Below are positions 25,461 to 34,268 of a DNA stretch of 64,000 nucleotides, piece after piece (position 1 is the first letter of the stretch; every line of letters starts with the position of its first letter). The stretch is from an uncultured Clostridium sp. GTDB lineage: Bacteria; Bacillota; Clostridia; TANB77; CAG-508. The stretch lies in the NCBI GenBank assembly GCA_958422985.1, contig CATZPY010000003.1, forward strand, positions 35,529-99,528, given 5' to 3'. The notes beneath the pieces were generated by a model. It was given only the letters and a program-made list of their open reading frames with translations. It ran no database searches and was not told where the DNA came from. Made by a program: the position numbers and the translations under genes.

Positions 25461-26780
25461 CTATTTAAATCTTCTTAAATATAAGTCTATTTTATCTAAA
25501 AATTCTGTATTATTTTTTGTAGCAACCATTTGCGAAATAATGTTCTCTGTTACATCTGCTACTGGTAAATTATTTAATGCTTTACGCAATGCATATACTG
25601 TTTCCATTTCTTTAGTATTAAGTAATAAATCTTCTCTTCTTGTTCCAGATTTATTAATGTCTATTGCAGGGAAAATACGTTTTTCAGATAATTTTCTATC
25701 TAAATGTACTTCCATATTACCTGTACCTTTAAATTCTTCGAATATTACTTCATCCATCCTGCTTCCTGTTTCTATTAAAGCTGATGCAAGAATTGTTAAA
25801 CTTCCACCATTTTCTATATTTCTTGCTGCTCCAAAGAATTTTTTGGGTTTATGTAATGCATTTGGGTCAAGACCACCAGATAAAGTTCTTCCAGAAGAAG
25901 GAATAACTAAATTGTACGCTCTAGCAAGTCTTGTTATACTATCAAGTAATATAACAACATCTTTTCCCTGTTCTACAAGCCTTTTTGATCTTTCTATAAC
26001 CATTTCTGCAACTTTAACATGGTGTTCTGGTAATTCATCAAATGTAGAATAAATTACTTCACCGTTTATAGAACGTTTCATGTCTGTAACTTCCTCAGGT
26101 CTTTCATCTATTAATAAAACTATTAACTCTATTTCGGGATTGTTTTTAGTAATACTGTTTGCAAATTTCTTAATTAATGTTGTTTTTCCTACTTTAGGTG
26201 GTGCAACAATCATTCCTCTTTGACCTTTTCCTATAGGGCTTATTAAGTCTATTATCCTCATTGCATATTCTTTAGGATCTGTTTCTAATTTAATTCTTTC
26301 AGTTGGATAAATAGGTGTTAAGTCATCGAATTTCTTTCTTCTATAAGATTTCTCTGGAGATTCACCATTTACTTCTCCTACAAATATTAAAGATGGAAAT
26401 CTTTCTCCTTCTTTTGCCATTCTCGAAATTCCTTTTATATGGTCTCCTGTATCTAATCTAAATCTTCTAATTTGAATTGGAGATATATATACATCATCTG
26501 GTGTAGAAAGATAATTGTCTCCTCTTAAAAAGCCATATCCATCTGGTAATACTTCTAATATTCCTTCTGCTATTTTATCATCACTATTTGTAATTTTAAA
26601 TGATGTATTGTTTTCTTGCATTATATTTTCATTTTTGTTTTTCTTTTCAGTTATATTATTTTCACTATTTTCATTTAATAAGTCAATTAATTCACTTTTT
26701 TTGTATTTTGAATATCCTTTAATATCTTTGTTTTTTGCAAGCTCTCTTAATTCACTTAGACTAAAATCTTCTAAGTTCAT
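25461..26780 (-). CDS. rho: Transcription termination factor Rho
   Basis: Hexameric RNA-dependent ATPase that terminates transcription. The 439 residues contain the N-terminal helical Rho_N domain ([20 protein letters not shown]), a short Asn/Glu-rich linker, the cold-shock-like RNA-binding domain ([17 protein letters not shown]), and the RecA-type core. The core has Walker [13 protein letters not shown], Walker [17 protein letters not shown], the Q-loop and the R-loop. The linker between Rho_N and RNA-binding domain is short, unlike that of many high-GC relatives. It begins after an AGGAGG-type site. The 187 bases before it carry a long perfect inverted repeat. Confidence 0.97.
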   Translation of the reverse strand: MNLEDFSLSELRELAKNKDIKGYSKYKKSELIDLLNENSENNITEKKNKNENIMQENNTSFKITNSDDKIAEGILEVLPDGYGFLRGDNYLSTPDDVYISPIQIRRFRLDTGDHIKGISRMAKEGERFPSLIFVGEVNGESPEKSYRRKKFDDLTPIYPTERIKLETDPKEYAMRIIDLISPIGKGQRGMIVAPPKVGKTTLIKKFANSITKNNPEIELIVLLIDERPEEVTDMKRSINGEVIYSTFDELPEHHVKVAEMVIERSKRLVEQGKDVVILLDSITRLARAYNLVIPSSGRTLSGGLDPNALHKPKKFFGAARNIENGGSLTILASALIETGSRMDEVIFEEFKGTGNMEVHLDRKLSEKRIFPAIDINKSGTRREDLLLNTKEMETVYALRKALNNLPVADVTENIISQMVATKNNTEFLDKIDLYLRRFK

Positions 26781-26871
26781 AAAATCCCTCCTATATTTAA
26801 TTGTAATTGCATGAGAAATAATATCTAGAATAAAAAAGAAATAGAAAAATAAACGGATAAAAAAAGAATTG

Positions 26872-26922
26872 TATATCTGTTATTAAAAAAGATAAGAAAT
26901 TTTAGGGTTAATAACAGATATA
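26872..26922. repeat. 15-bp perfect inverted repeat between rho and divIC
   Basis: TATATCTGTTATTAA (26872-26886) pairs with TTAATAACAGATATA (26908-26922), 21-base loop. On the minus strand a T-rich stretch follows a few bases later, so it may end the yabP-yabQ-divIC transcript. It also lies in the rho upstream region and could be part of a leader. Confidence 0.6.
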
Positions 26923-26967
26923 TAATATATAAATCTTTAGATTTCCATAGTTAATATATTTTAAAAT

Positions 26968-27252
26968 TTATTTATTAGCATCAACATATACTCTTTCATT
27001 AGGTAAATACATATCTAATTTGTCTCTTGCAATTTGTTCTATATATTCATCTGAATTTATGTTTGCTTTCATGTCTGCTAATTCATTTTTATATTCTTGT
27101 TGTTCTTGAATTTGTTCAGAAACATAATCTTGTTCTGCTTTATAAGAATTTAATGTTGTTTGTTGTTTTACAATAATATAAATAAAATAAGATAGTACAA
27201 TTAAAATTATAATAACTTTTAATATTTTTTTATTTCTAAAAACATTTTTCAT
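26968..27252 (-). CDS. divIC: Septum formation initiator, DivIC/FtsB family
   Basis: Bitopic divisome protein of 94 residues with a short cytoplasmic N-terminus, one membrane helix (about residues 12-29) and an extracytoplasmic coiled coil (KQQTTLNSYKAEQDYVSEQI and on). It ends in EQIARDKLDMYLPNERVYV, the family's characteristic tail. Gene order yabP-yabQ-divIC is the one known from Bacillus and clostridia and supports DivIC. Confidence 0.9.
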   Translation of the reverse strand: MKNVFRNKKILKVIIILIVLSYFIYIIVKQQTTLNSYKAEQDYVSEQIQEQQEYKNELADMKANINSDEYIEQIARDKLDMYLPNERVYVDANK

Positions 27253-27288
27253 AAGTATATTCTCTCTCCTATAATCAATTCCCTATAA

Positions 27289-27708
27289 TTATATATTATA
27301 ATTATCCTTTTGTATAGGTTTTTTTGAGTTATTTTTACATTTTTGATGAAAATTATTTTTTAAGTACAAAATTTTCTTAAATAATGCTAAAAAACTGTCT
27401 AATATTTTTTTTATTGGTGTAAGTACTTTTAAAAATATATTATTCACAAATTTAGTAAATAATATTATGTACATAGCTATTCCTATTAAAATACCAATAA
27501 AAAGATATGCACGTAATTCTCCTTCATTAAATTTAAATATTGCTGAAATTATTAAACCTCCCGATATTACCCAAAAAGAAATATCTTCTATATATGTAAA
27601 AAAGTTATTGGTTTTAAACTTTTTTCTTAATATTCTAAATATGTCAAATACAAAACTTATAATTATACCTAAAACGATAAATACACAAAAATTATATAGT
27701 TGTACCAT
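27289..27708 (-). CDS. yabQ: Spore cortex biosynthesis protein YabQ
   Basis: Polytopic membrane protein of 139 residues needed for cortex formation in the forespore outer membrane. It has three or four hydrophobic helices (residues about 5-22, 42-60, 70-95). The family segment IISFVFDIFRILRKKFK, then ISFWVISGGLIISAIFKFN, and a basic C-terminus are visible. Flanked by yabP upstream and divIC downstream, a conserved order. Probably under mother-cell sigma-E control; I could not point to a clear sigma-E promoter. Confidence 0.88.
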   Translation of the reverse strand: MVQLYNFCVFIVLGIIISFVFDIFRILRKKFKTNNFFTYIEDISFWVISGGLIISAIFKFNEGELRAYLFIGILIGIAMYIILFTKFVNNIFLKVLTPIKKILDSFLALFKKILYLKNNFHQKCKNNSKKPIQKDNYNI

Positions 27709-27721
27709 ACAAAACCTCTAC

Positions 27722-28015
27722 CTATTTGAAAATCTTACTAAACAAACTTTCTCCTTTACTTTCTTCTGAATTTTGACTATAGCTCATACTGCTTATATTT
27801 CCCTCTATTTTAACTTCACTTTCATCTATATTTAACTTGTTTATTTTTAGTTCATTTCCCTTTACTGTAAGCATGCCTAAATCTGTAGAAAGAATAACCA
27901 CTTGATCATCGAAACTTAAAATATCATTTATGCCTGTTACATTTAATCGTTCTCTGTTTTCTAATACTATATTTTGAATAACATTAATATTGTTTTGTCT
28001 TCTTTCATCTATCAT
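27722..28015 (-). CDS. yabP: Sporulation protein YabP
   Basis: A 97-residue protein of the YabP/YqfC family, with the core ENRERLNVTGINDILSFDD then VVILSTDLGMLTVKGNEL and INKLNIDESEVKIEGNI. It belongs to the mother-cell sporulation programme and is required for cortex formation with YabQ, whose gene starts 13 bases downstream. An AGGAGGTACGAGTT-type site precedes the ATG. C-terminal residues are family-variable. Confidence 0.88.
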   Translation of the reverse strand: MIDERRQNNINVIQNIVLENRERLNVTGINDILSFDDQVVILSTDLGMLTVKGNELKINKLNIDESEVKIEGNISSMSYSQNSEESKGESLFSKIFK

Positions 28016-28118
28016 AACTCGTACCTCCTAAACTATATATATTCAGAATTTCTATAAATTATTACAATTTATAGAAATTTATACTTCTTATATAAGTAGA
28101 ATATTATTAATACACAAA

Positions 28119-28146
28119 ATAACACCTACCTTTCGATAAGTGTTAT
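28119..28146 (-). terminator. Hairpin downstream of the DnaB-like gene
   Basis: ATAACAC / GTGTTAT stem with additional inner pairing and a T-rich minus-strand tail, 48 bases past the stop of the gene at 28194. Confidence 0.5.
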
Positions 28147-28193
28147 CTGATAATTTATTTTCGTAAACTAAAGATTTACTCTACCTCATTGTA

Positions 28194-30014
28194 TTATTTA
28201 ATAATAGTTTTATCTTGGTCTTGTTGTTTTAATTTTAAATATCCAAGTTCTTCCCAGCGATTGTATGCTAAGTTTAATCTAAATAGTAATTTAGGCTTAG
28301 CACCTGCTCTGTTTTTATCTACAACACAAGCATAATATCGTACGTCTGGATCATCATATTTTACTAAATCGTAGCACTTTTCGTCCATTTCTTCTATAGA
28401 ATATTCATAATCTTTATAATTTTCATGGTTAATTTGTTTTACTAAAGTTAGTGTATCTAATACTTCTTTTACTGTTCTACTTGCTTGTAAATCGTTTATT
28501 GTTAAATTAATTGGCCATGTAGCAGTTTCTGTTAATTGTAATGTAGAAAATATAAACATATTAAAGTTTTGTGCTAAATTAGAAAGAATTGTAGCAGTTT
28601 TCTTAACCTCTTCCCCATTTCCTATATGCTCTGTGTCTGTTTTTAATGTATCATAAAATACATATTCTATATGCTTCATATAATAATAATTCATTATAAC
28701 TTTTAATAATTCGTCATTAGTATGGTCTGTTATATTAATAAAATATATAGAATTATTTATTTCTTTATCTATCCAGTCTGTTACTGCAATTGTATCTCTA
28801 AACTCTTTAGAAATTTTTGCTAATCTCTTTACAAATTCTGGTCTTGTTTCTCCTTCTTCTGGCAATACAAAACCGTTTTCATCTATTTTTACATCTACAT
28901 CTTCATCAGGTCTAAATTTGAATTCTAATAATTCTCCTTCTGTTTTGCATAATTTCTTACCATGTATTTTTTGAATTTCTGGATCATTTATTATAGTTGT
29001 CATTAAACATAATTTCATCTTTTCTTCTGACATTTCATTAGAAATTACTAAAACTCTTTTTTTATGCACTAAAGATAAGTTTGCTACTAAATTAATTGTA
29101 AATCTACTTTTTCCAGAGTTTGATGGCATTGCTATTGCCATTGTTTCTCCTTTCCTTAAACCTTTAAATTCTTTTGTTAAACGTGCAAAAGGTAAAGGAA
29201 TTCCTTTAGTTAAATTATTTTCTCCTGTTTCTAAAAATTCTGTAAGTCCTCTATTTAATACAGATCTTTTAAATTTTTCTGTGGCAGTAACTTGTTCTAC
29301 AGCATTTTCTACTTCTTCTACAGACATTTTATCATATAGTTCATAATTCTTAATTTCTACAACTTTATCTTGAATATTTTTAATAGGTATTTTTAAAAAC
29401 CAATTTCTTAAAATAAATAATTTTTTTAAGTCGGTGTATACTTTTTCCATAGTAACTGATCTTTGTAATTTAATACGAGTTACTAATTGCTTTTTTAAGT
29501 CGTATACTTCTTTTGTTGTTTTAGCAAAGTTAAATTTTCTTTTTACTGCTTCTGGTGCATATTTTTCACCTTCTGTAAAAATAACACTTTTGTATAAATT
29601 AAGCATTCTTTCATCTTGAAAATATACTTCATCATATACAAAGTTGTAGCTTACTATATATCTTGGATCATAAAGTAATAAACCAATATAGTCTTTTTCT
29701 AAATCTAAATCTTGTAATTCGCTAGGAAATCTTTCTACTTCATCTTCATTAATTTGTTCAGCCTCAAATTCTCGTTTTCCTTCTTCTAAAGCTGCTTGTT
29801 TTTCTTTTGCTTTCTTAGTTTGGTTTCTTTTTATTTCTTGCTTTCTCATTTGTAAAGCTTCATTTAATTCCTTTATGCCATCAAGTGCTTTTTTTAAGTC
29901 ATTTTTTCCAATTGCATCTTTAATCTCTTGAATTTTTTTTGCATTACCTTTCGTTACTGGTATATGATTTAACAAATCGTATAATTGTGATACATTGCTA
30001 TCGTTTTTTTCCAT
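28194..30014 (-). CDS. Divergent DnaB-like (SF4) helicase-domain protein
   Basis: A 606-residue protein. The first ~115 residues are helical, basic and coiled-coil-like (KRNQTKKAKEKQAALEEGKR). A segment like the DnaB N-terminal domain follows (DYIGLLLYDPRYI, then DERMLNLYKS). After that comes a RecA-fold core with Walker A MPSNSGKS, then VLVISNEMSEEKMK, a Walker B-like stretch YVFYDTL, FSTLQLT and an arginine-finger-like DKNRAG. It is longer and more diverged than replicative DnaB and lies alone, not beside replication or phage genes. It may be a second helicase or an ATPase with a different job. Role uncertain. Confidence 0.72.
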   Translation of the reverse strand: MEKNDSNVSQLYDLLNHIPVTKGNAKKIQEIKDAIGKNDLKKALDGIKELNEALQMRKQEIKRNQTKKAKEKQAALEEGKREFEAEQINEDEVERFPSELQDLDLEKDYIGLLLYDPRYIVSYNFVYDEVYFQDERMLNLYKSVIFTEGEKYAPEAVKRKFNFAKTTKEVYDLKKQLVTRIKLQRSVTMEKVYTDLKKLFILRNWFLKIPIKNIQDKVVEIKNYELYDKMSVEEVENAVEQVTATEKFKRSVLNRGLTEFLETGENNLTKGIPLPFARLTKEFKGLRKGETMAIAMPSNSGKSRFTINLVANLSLVHKKRVLVISNEMSEEKMKLCLMTTIINDPEIQKIHGKKLCKTEGELLEFKFRPDEDVDVKIDENGFVLPEEGETRPEFVKRLAKISKEFRDTIAVTDWIDKEINNSIYFINITDHTNDELLKVIMNYYYMKHIEYVFYDTLKTDTEHIGNGEEVKKTATILSNLAQNFNMFIFSTLQLTETATWPINLTINDLQASRTVKEVLDTLTLVKQINHENYKDYEYSIEEMDEKCYDLVKYDDPDVRYYACVVDKNRAGAKPKLLFRLNLAYNRWEELGYLKLKQQDQDKTIIK

Positions 30015-30140
30015 TTTGCTACTCCCTTTTTTCTTATATTTAATTCATTATATCAATAATAAAATAGTTTTTAAAGTATTTAAAATAAAAAATATATAGA
30101 TTTTTTTGCATATAATTACTATATATTTTTTATTTTACAG

Positions 30141-30169
30141 AAAAAAACGGGAACTATTCCCGTTTTTTT
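30141..30169 (-). terminator. Terminator overlapping the end of the 163-residue gene
   Basis: Perfect 13-bp stem AAAAAAACGGGAA / TTCCCGTTTTTTT with a three-base loop and flanking T on the minus strand. The gene's last codons and stop (30154) lie inside it. Confidence 0.85.
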
Positions 30170-30645
30170 CCTGTTTCTTTAGAGGCAAGATAAAATTTAA
30201 CTCTTCTTAAAATTTCTTTATCTTCTTCTTTAATGGTTAAGCCAAAATCCCACTGTCCTAGGTTTTTGCGTTCACATATAGCGACATAGAGAGCATCTGT
30301 TTGCATTAAGTCTGCAACTACAGTTTTTATATCCTCCATCTCTTGCTTGTTAGCTTTCATAAACAGTCGTGAAAGCTGTACAATCTTAATAAGCGATGGA
30401 TTTCGCATCATTTCTTCTTCAAGAGTAATCTTTTTTAACTCCTTATGAACTAATCTTGCGAAATTTTTCTTGTTCCCATAGTTTCTTGATATCTTTTTGA
30501 ATTCTGCAGGAAATCCTGGATCATCCAAAATTTCACTTTTTTCAATGTCTTTAGCAGATGCATATATAGCGCATTCGCAAAATTCTTCAACCAAGCTTTC
30601 ATTTTTTCTTATTAACTCCCGACAAGCCTTTTCCAATTCTGTCAT
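30154..30645 (-). CDS. Hypothetical cytoplasmic protein, compositional outlier
   Basis: Unrecognised 163-residue helical protein (LEKACRELIRKNESLVEEF at the start, LSRLFMKANKQEMEDIK in the middle). The ATG at 30645 follows GGAGG by eight bases; the in-frame start at 30666 lies before that site. Its bases and codons look less AT-rich than the neighbours, and it uses CGG twice in frame (in ACRE and in KKRE before the stop), a codon almost absent from the conserved genes here. It has its own terminator. A transferred accessory gene is likely, function unknown. Confidence 0.65.
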   Translation of the reverse strand: MTELEKACRELIRKNESLVEEFCECAIYASAKDIEKSEILDDPGFPAEFKKISRNYGNKKNFARLVHKELKKITLEEEMMRNPSLIKIVQLSRLFMKANKQEMEDIKTVVADLMQTDALYVAICERKNLGQWDFGLTIKEEDKEILRRVKFYLASKETGKKRE

Positions 30646-30800
30646 GTTGTTTACCTCCATTTTCAACTATTTTTGTATCATACTTAATTATAACATAAAT
30701 TTACATATTTTACTAGTATTACAGAGGTTAAATTGCACACCTTTACTTAATTTCACATTAAACGAAAAATTACTTTTTCTACTTAGCTTAAATTGTGTAC

Positions 30801-31340
30801 TTATATTTCAACATTAATATTTTTTTCTTCATTTTTTCTATCTGTTAATTCGAATAGTTCGCCTTCCTTAAAATTAAATATTTTCCCGATTATATTAGAA
30901 GGAAATACACTTAGTTTTGTATTGTATTTTGTTATATCATTATTATAAATCCTTCTTGCAGCCTGTAATTCACTTTCTACCTTTATAAGGTTTTTTTGCA
31001 ATTTTGCAAATTGTTCGCTTGCTTTTAACTCTGGATAGTTTTCAACTATTAGCATTAAATTTTCATATTCTCTATTTAGTTTATATATAGAATCTCTGTC
31101 ATTTTTTTGGTTATATGCTGTTCTATACTCAGTTATTTTTGTTAAAATATCTTTTTCATAATTTGCATATTCCTTGGTTATTTCCACTAAATTTGGTATT
31201 AAGTCAAATCTTTTTTTTAGGTAAACATCAATTACGCTATATGAATTATTTATCTGTTTTTTTAATTTCACAAAAATATTATATGTAACTATTATATATA
31301 TAATTAAAGCAATTAGTATTAAAATTAATGCAACTAACAT
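30801..31340 (-). CDS. lemA: LemA family membrane protein
   Basis: A 179-residue protein with one N-terminal membrane helix (LVALILILIALIIYIIV) and the LemA helical domain. Visible segments are NIFVKLKKQINNSYSVIDVYLKKRFDLIPNLVE, AYNQKNDRDS, YPELKASEQF, ESELQAARRIYN and SNIIGKIFNF. Biochemical role is poorly known; members often accompany DUF3137 proteins, and one is encoded divergently here. The ATG at 31340 is chosen because it follows AGGAGAGAGG; the longer frame starting at 31403 adds an unlikely leader. Confidence 0.92.
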   Translation of the reverse strand: MLVALILILIALIIYIIVTYNIFVKLKKQINNSYSVIDVYLKKRFDLIPNLVEITKEYANYEKDILTKITEYRTAYNQKNDRDSIYKLNREYENLMLIVENYPELKASEQFAKLQKNLIKVESELQAARRIYNNDITKYNTKLSVFPSNIIGKIFNFKEGELFELTDRKNEEKNINVEI

Positions 31341-31407
31341 TTTTACCTCTCTCCTATCTTTTTTATATAAAATAATTATATTCTTTAAAATAAAAATTGT
31401 CAAAAAA

Positions 31408-31436
31408 TTTACATAGCAAATAACTTATGGTAAAAT
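31408..31436 (+). promoter_or_regulatory. Promoter of the DUF3137 gene
   Basis: TTTACA (31408-31413), 17-base spacer, TAAAAT (31431-31436), located 23 bases before the start codon in the lemA/DUF3137 divergent gap. Confidence 0.6.
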
Positions 31437-31459
31437 AACCTCAATAGGAGGTTTTACAA

Positions 31460-32467
31460 ATGATATTTTTAGAAATTTTAGTTGCAATATTCGTTGGTTT
31501 CTTAGTATACAAATTTATTCTAATGCCAAACTTTTCTAATAAGAAAATAGAGCTTTCACAGATACCAGATTCTTTTCATGATATATTTACAAAATTTAAT
31601 AATTTAGACTTCTCCGAGATACTTTCTATAAAGAAAAAACTGTTATTTTATACTGTTTCTGGAATATTGTGCTTTGTTTTACTATTATTTACTTTTATTT
31701 TTACTTATTTAAATTCTTTTAATATGGCATTTTCTATTATACCAGCAGTAGCTTTGCTTATTATAATTGTTATGTTTTTATTAGAATTTAAAAAGTTTAA
31801 ACTTAAATATTCAAATGTTATAGAACGTTTCATACAATTAATAAATATAGATTTAAATTATAATAATACATCTTATGAAAATGAAGAAAATTATTATCAA
31901 TCTGCATGTTTTGACAATTTAGAACTTAAAAGTTTGATAACTAAAGATACTATGAGTGGATGTACTAAAGAAAATTATAAATTTTATGCTTCTAATATAG
32001 TTGCAACCTCCACTACAGAAAATGTATTTAACGGAATTTTTGCTACTGTTATTTTGAATAAAGCTGTTCCTTCTTATACAAAAATTAATACAGACAATTT
32101 GGAATATAATACATCATATGCATTAGGTGCTACAAATTCATTATTAAAATACATAGAAATGGACAATTCAGATTTTAATAAAGTTTTACATGTATATTCA
32201 AATAATAGACTAAATACTCACGAAATATTAACTTCAGATATATTGGATTATCTAACTGAATTTTATAAAAAATATAATGTGAATTTCCAAATTGTTTTCT
32301 CAGGCAATTATGTATATTTTAGATTTTTTATTAACCAATTATTTACCCCATCTTTTATGGGTAATTTATTTAACGAAAATAATTTTGCATTGTGCTATAT
32401 TATAATAACATTTATATTAGATATAATCGAAAAAATATCAAATAATATGGCTAATTATGAAGAATAA
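31460..32467 (+). CDS. DUF3137-type membrane protein
   Basis: A 335-residue protein with an N-terminal hydrophobic helix (residues 4-20), two adjacent membrane helices (about 65-110) and a soluble domain. The pattern (YYQSACFDNLEL, then FYASNIVATST and NVFNGIFATVILNK) resembles DUF3137 proteins, which usually sit beside LemA as here. The function is unknown. Start supported by AGGAGG at good spacing. The recombinase gene starts 14 bases downstream and probably shares its transcript. Confidence 0.72.
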   Translation: MIFLEILVAIFVGFLVYKFILMPNFSNKKIELSQIPDSFHDIFTKFNNLDFSEILSIKKKLLFYTVSGILCFVLLLFTFIFTYLNSFNMAFSIIPAVALLIIIVMFLLEFKKFKLKYSNVIERFIQLINIDLNYNNTSYENEENYYQSACFDNLELKSLITKDTMSGCTKENYKFYASNIVATSTTENVFNGIFATVILNKAVPSYTKINTDNLEYNTSYALGATNSLLKYIEMDNSDFNKVLHVYSNNRLNTHEILTSDILDYLTEFYKKYNVNFQIVFSGNYVYFRFFINQLFTPSFMGNLFNENNFALCYIIITFILDIIEKISNNMANYEE

Positions 32468-32481
32468 TATAGGAGGAAAAA

Positions 32482-33465
32482 ATGATTTCACGCGATATGA
32501 ACCCAGAGTATTTAAACTCATTTTTGGATTACTCTATAACAATATTAAATAAATCTCCAAATACAATAAAGGAATATAATTATGATTTAGCAATGTTTTT
32601 AAAATTTATAATGGTCCATTTTAATCTTGCATCATCTAAAGATTTTAAAGATATTGACATACGTAATTTATCCTTAGATGTAATAAAAAAAATAGAATTA
32701 AATGATATACATGCTTTTCTTGCATATCTTACCACAACTTACCATAGTAAAGCTGCTACACGTGCAAGAAAAGTTAGCAGTATTAGGGTATTTTTTAATT
32801 ATCTTTCACAAAAGGCAAATTTAATAGAAAAAAATCCTGCTCAAAATTTAGAAACTCCCAAGATAGAAAAACGTATGCCTAAATATCTAACTCTTGATGA
32901 TAGTAAAAAGCTATTAACTGTTACAAGTGACGAAGAGAGAAATAAAGAAAGAGATTATGCTATAATAACTTTGTTTTTAAATTGTGGACTTCGTTTATCT
33001 GAATTGGTAGGAATAAATATTAACGATATTTCGTTTGATGATGCAAAAATGACTGTAATAGGTAAAGGTAATAAGGAACGAACAATATATTTAAATAAGG
33101 CGTGTTTACAAGCTATTAACAGCTATTTAGAAGTACGACCTAAAATAGGCATAAAGCCAAGTTCTATTAAAGCTTTATTTTTAAGTGAAAGAAAAGAACG
33201 TATTAGTAAAAGAACTGTTCAATATGTTGTAGACAAAGAATTAAGACGAGCTGGTTTAGATACAAAAAAATATTCTACCCATAAATTAAGACATACTGCT
33301 GCAACTCTTATGTACCAATATGGAAATGTTGATATTAGAGCTCTGCAAGAATTACTTGGCCACGAAAGTATTTCTACAACAGAAATTTACACTCATGTGG
33401 CTAATGAACAAGTACGAAACGCTGTAGAAGTAAACCCACTTTCAGATTATTCTGCTAATAAATAA
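32482..33465 (+). CDS. xerD: Tyrosine recombinase XerC/XerD family
   Basis: Site-specific recombinase of 327 residues. The N-terminal SAM-like DNA-binding domain includes NTIKEYNYDLAMFLKF and ARKVSSIRVFFNYL. The catalytic domain has Arg in LNCGLRLSELVG, Lys in VIGKGNKER, His-x-x-Arg in HKLRHTAATLM, and His in LLGHESISTTEIYTHV, with its nucleophilic Tyr. Full length and intact active site suggest chromosome-dimer resolution rather than a phage integrase, although it is slightly longer than typical XerC/D. XerC versus XerD cannot be decided. No integrated element is visible next to it. Confidence 0.88.
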   Translation: MISRDMNPEYLNSFLDYSITILNKSPNTIKEYNYDLAMFLKFIMVHFNLASSKDFKDIDIRNLSLDVIKKIELNDIHAFLAYLTTTYHSKAATRARKVSSIRVFFNYLSQKANLIEKNPAQNLETPKIEKRMPKYLTLDDSKKLLTVTSDEERNKERDYAIITLFLNCGLRLSELVGININDISFDDAKMTVIGKGNKERTIYLNKACLQAINSYLEVRPKIGIKPSSIKALFLSERKERISKRTVQYVVDKELRRAGLDTKKYSTHKLRHTAATLMYQYGNVDIRALQELLGHESISTTEIYTHVANEQVRNAVEVNPLSDYSANK

Positions 33466-33468
33466 TTT

Positions 33469-33497
33469 AAAGCACTAATTTTTATTAGTGCTTTTAT
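33469..33497 (+). terminator. Terminator after the recombinase gene
   Basis: AAAGCACTAAT / ATTAGTGCTTT, 11-bp perfect stem, four-base loop, T-rich tail. Confidence 0.85.
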
Positions 33498-33558
33498 CAT
33501 TCTACTTAAGCTCTATTAATATGAATTATACTTTTTATTAATATATATTTTATACCTT

Positions 33559-34137
33559 TTATCCTATTATAGGTTGTAATTGTTTATTATTTAATGCTTC
33601 TTTTATAGTGGGTATTAAGTAATCAAATTTAAAAACTAATGATGTTGGCTTTGTTATAGGATTATCCTGAGTAAATGGTACAAAATAATAATTTTTTCTA
33701 TTTAATAACTTGCCTATGTTTTCGGCAGAACCAGAAAGTCCATCATTAGTAGATATACCTACCACTAAAGGTCGTTGATTTCTTAAATGTGATTTTATTG
33801 CCATGGTACTTGGTGTATCTATTATCGAATTTGCAAGTTTTGCAAGAGTATTTCCAGAACATGGAGCAACTACCATAATATCTGTTAAACTTTTAGGCCC
33901 AATAGGTTCTGCTCCTTGTATTGTATGAATAATTTTATTTTCTGTAATACCTTCTATTTCTTCTATAAAATCTTTTGCTTTTCCAAACTTTGTATTAAAA
34001 TTGTAGCTATTGTATGACATAATTGGTAGTATATTAGCACCTAGATCCTTTAGTTCCTTTATTTTTGGTATTACCTTTTTAAATGTACAAAAAGAGCCTG
34101 TTAACGCAAACCCTACATTAATATTCTTAAGTTCCAT
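33559..34137 (-). CDS. spoVFB: Dipicolinate synthase subunit B
   Basis: Flavoprotein-fold subunit of the mother-cell enzyme that makes dipicolinic acid, the Ca-chelating core solute of spores. The 192 residues contain VGFALTGSFCTFKKV, MSYNSYNFNTKFGKA, MVVAPCSGNTLAKLANSI (the flavoprotein-like loop) and VGISTNDGLSGSAENIG. SpoVFB normally follows spoVFA in an operon; here the neighbour upstream is an unrelated cysteine-cluster gene, so subunit A must be elsewhere or missing. Confidence 0.93.
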   Translation of the reverse strand: MELKNINVGFALTGSFCTFKKVIPKIKELKDLGANILPIMSYNSYNFNTKFGKAKDFIEEIEGITENKIIHTIQGAEPIGPKSLTDIMVVAPCSGNTLAKLANSIIDTPSTMAIKSHLRNQRPLVVGISTNDGLSGSAENIGKLLNRKNYYFVPFTQDNPITKPTSLVFKFDYLIPTIKEALNNKQLQPIIG

Positions 34138-34218
34138 TTTTCTCCCCCTTTCACATTATCTTTATATATAATATGAAATTATGTTAATTATGGTGTTTTT
34201 AGATAGTAATTATACTAA

Positions 34219-34257
34219 AAAAAGACCTTAATATTGCGTATTACACAATATTAAAGT
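34219..34257 (-). terminator. Terminator after the cysteine-cluster gene
   Basis: GACCTTAATATTGCG / CACAATATTAAAGTC pairing with a short loop, seven T on the minus strand. Confidence 0.75.
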
Positions 34258-34268
34258 CCTCTTAAAGT

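Noticed and set aside
32482..33465. Integrated phage or genomic island next to the tyrosine recombinase
   Set aside because: No phage genes, tRNA target or flanking att repeats; the neighbours are core genes.
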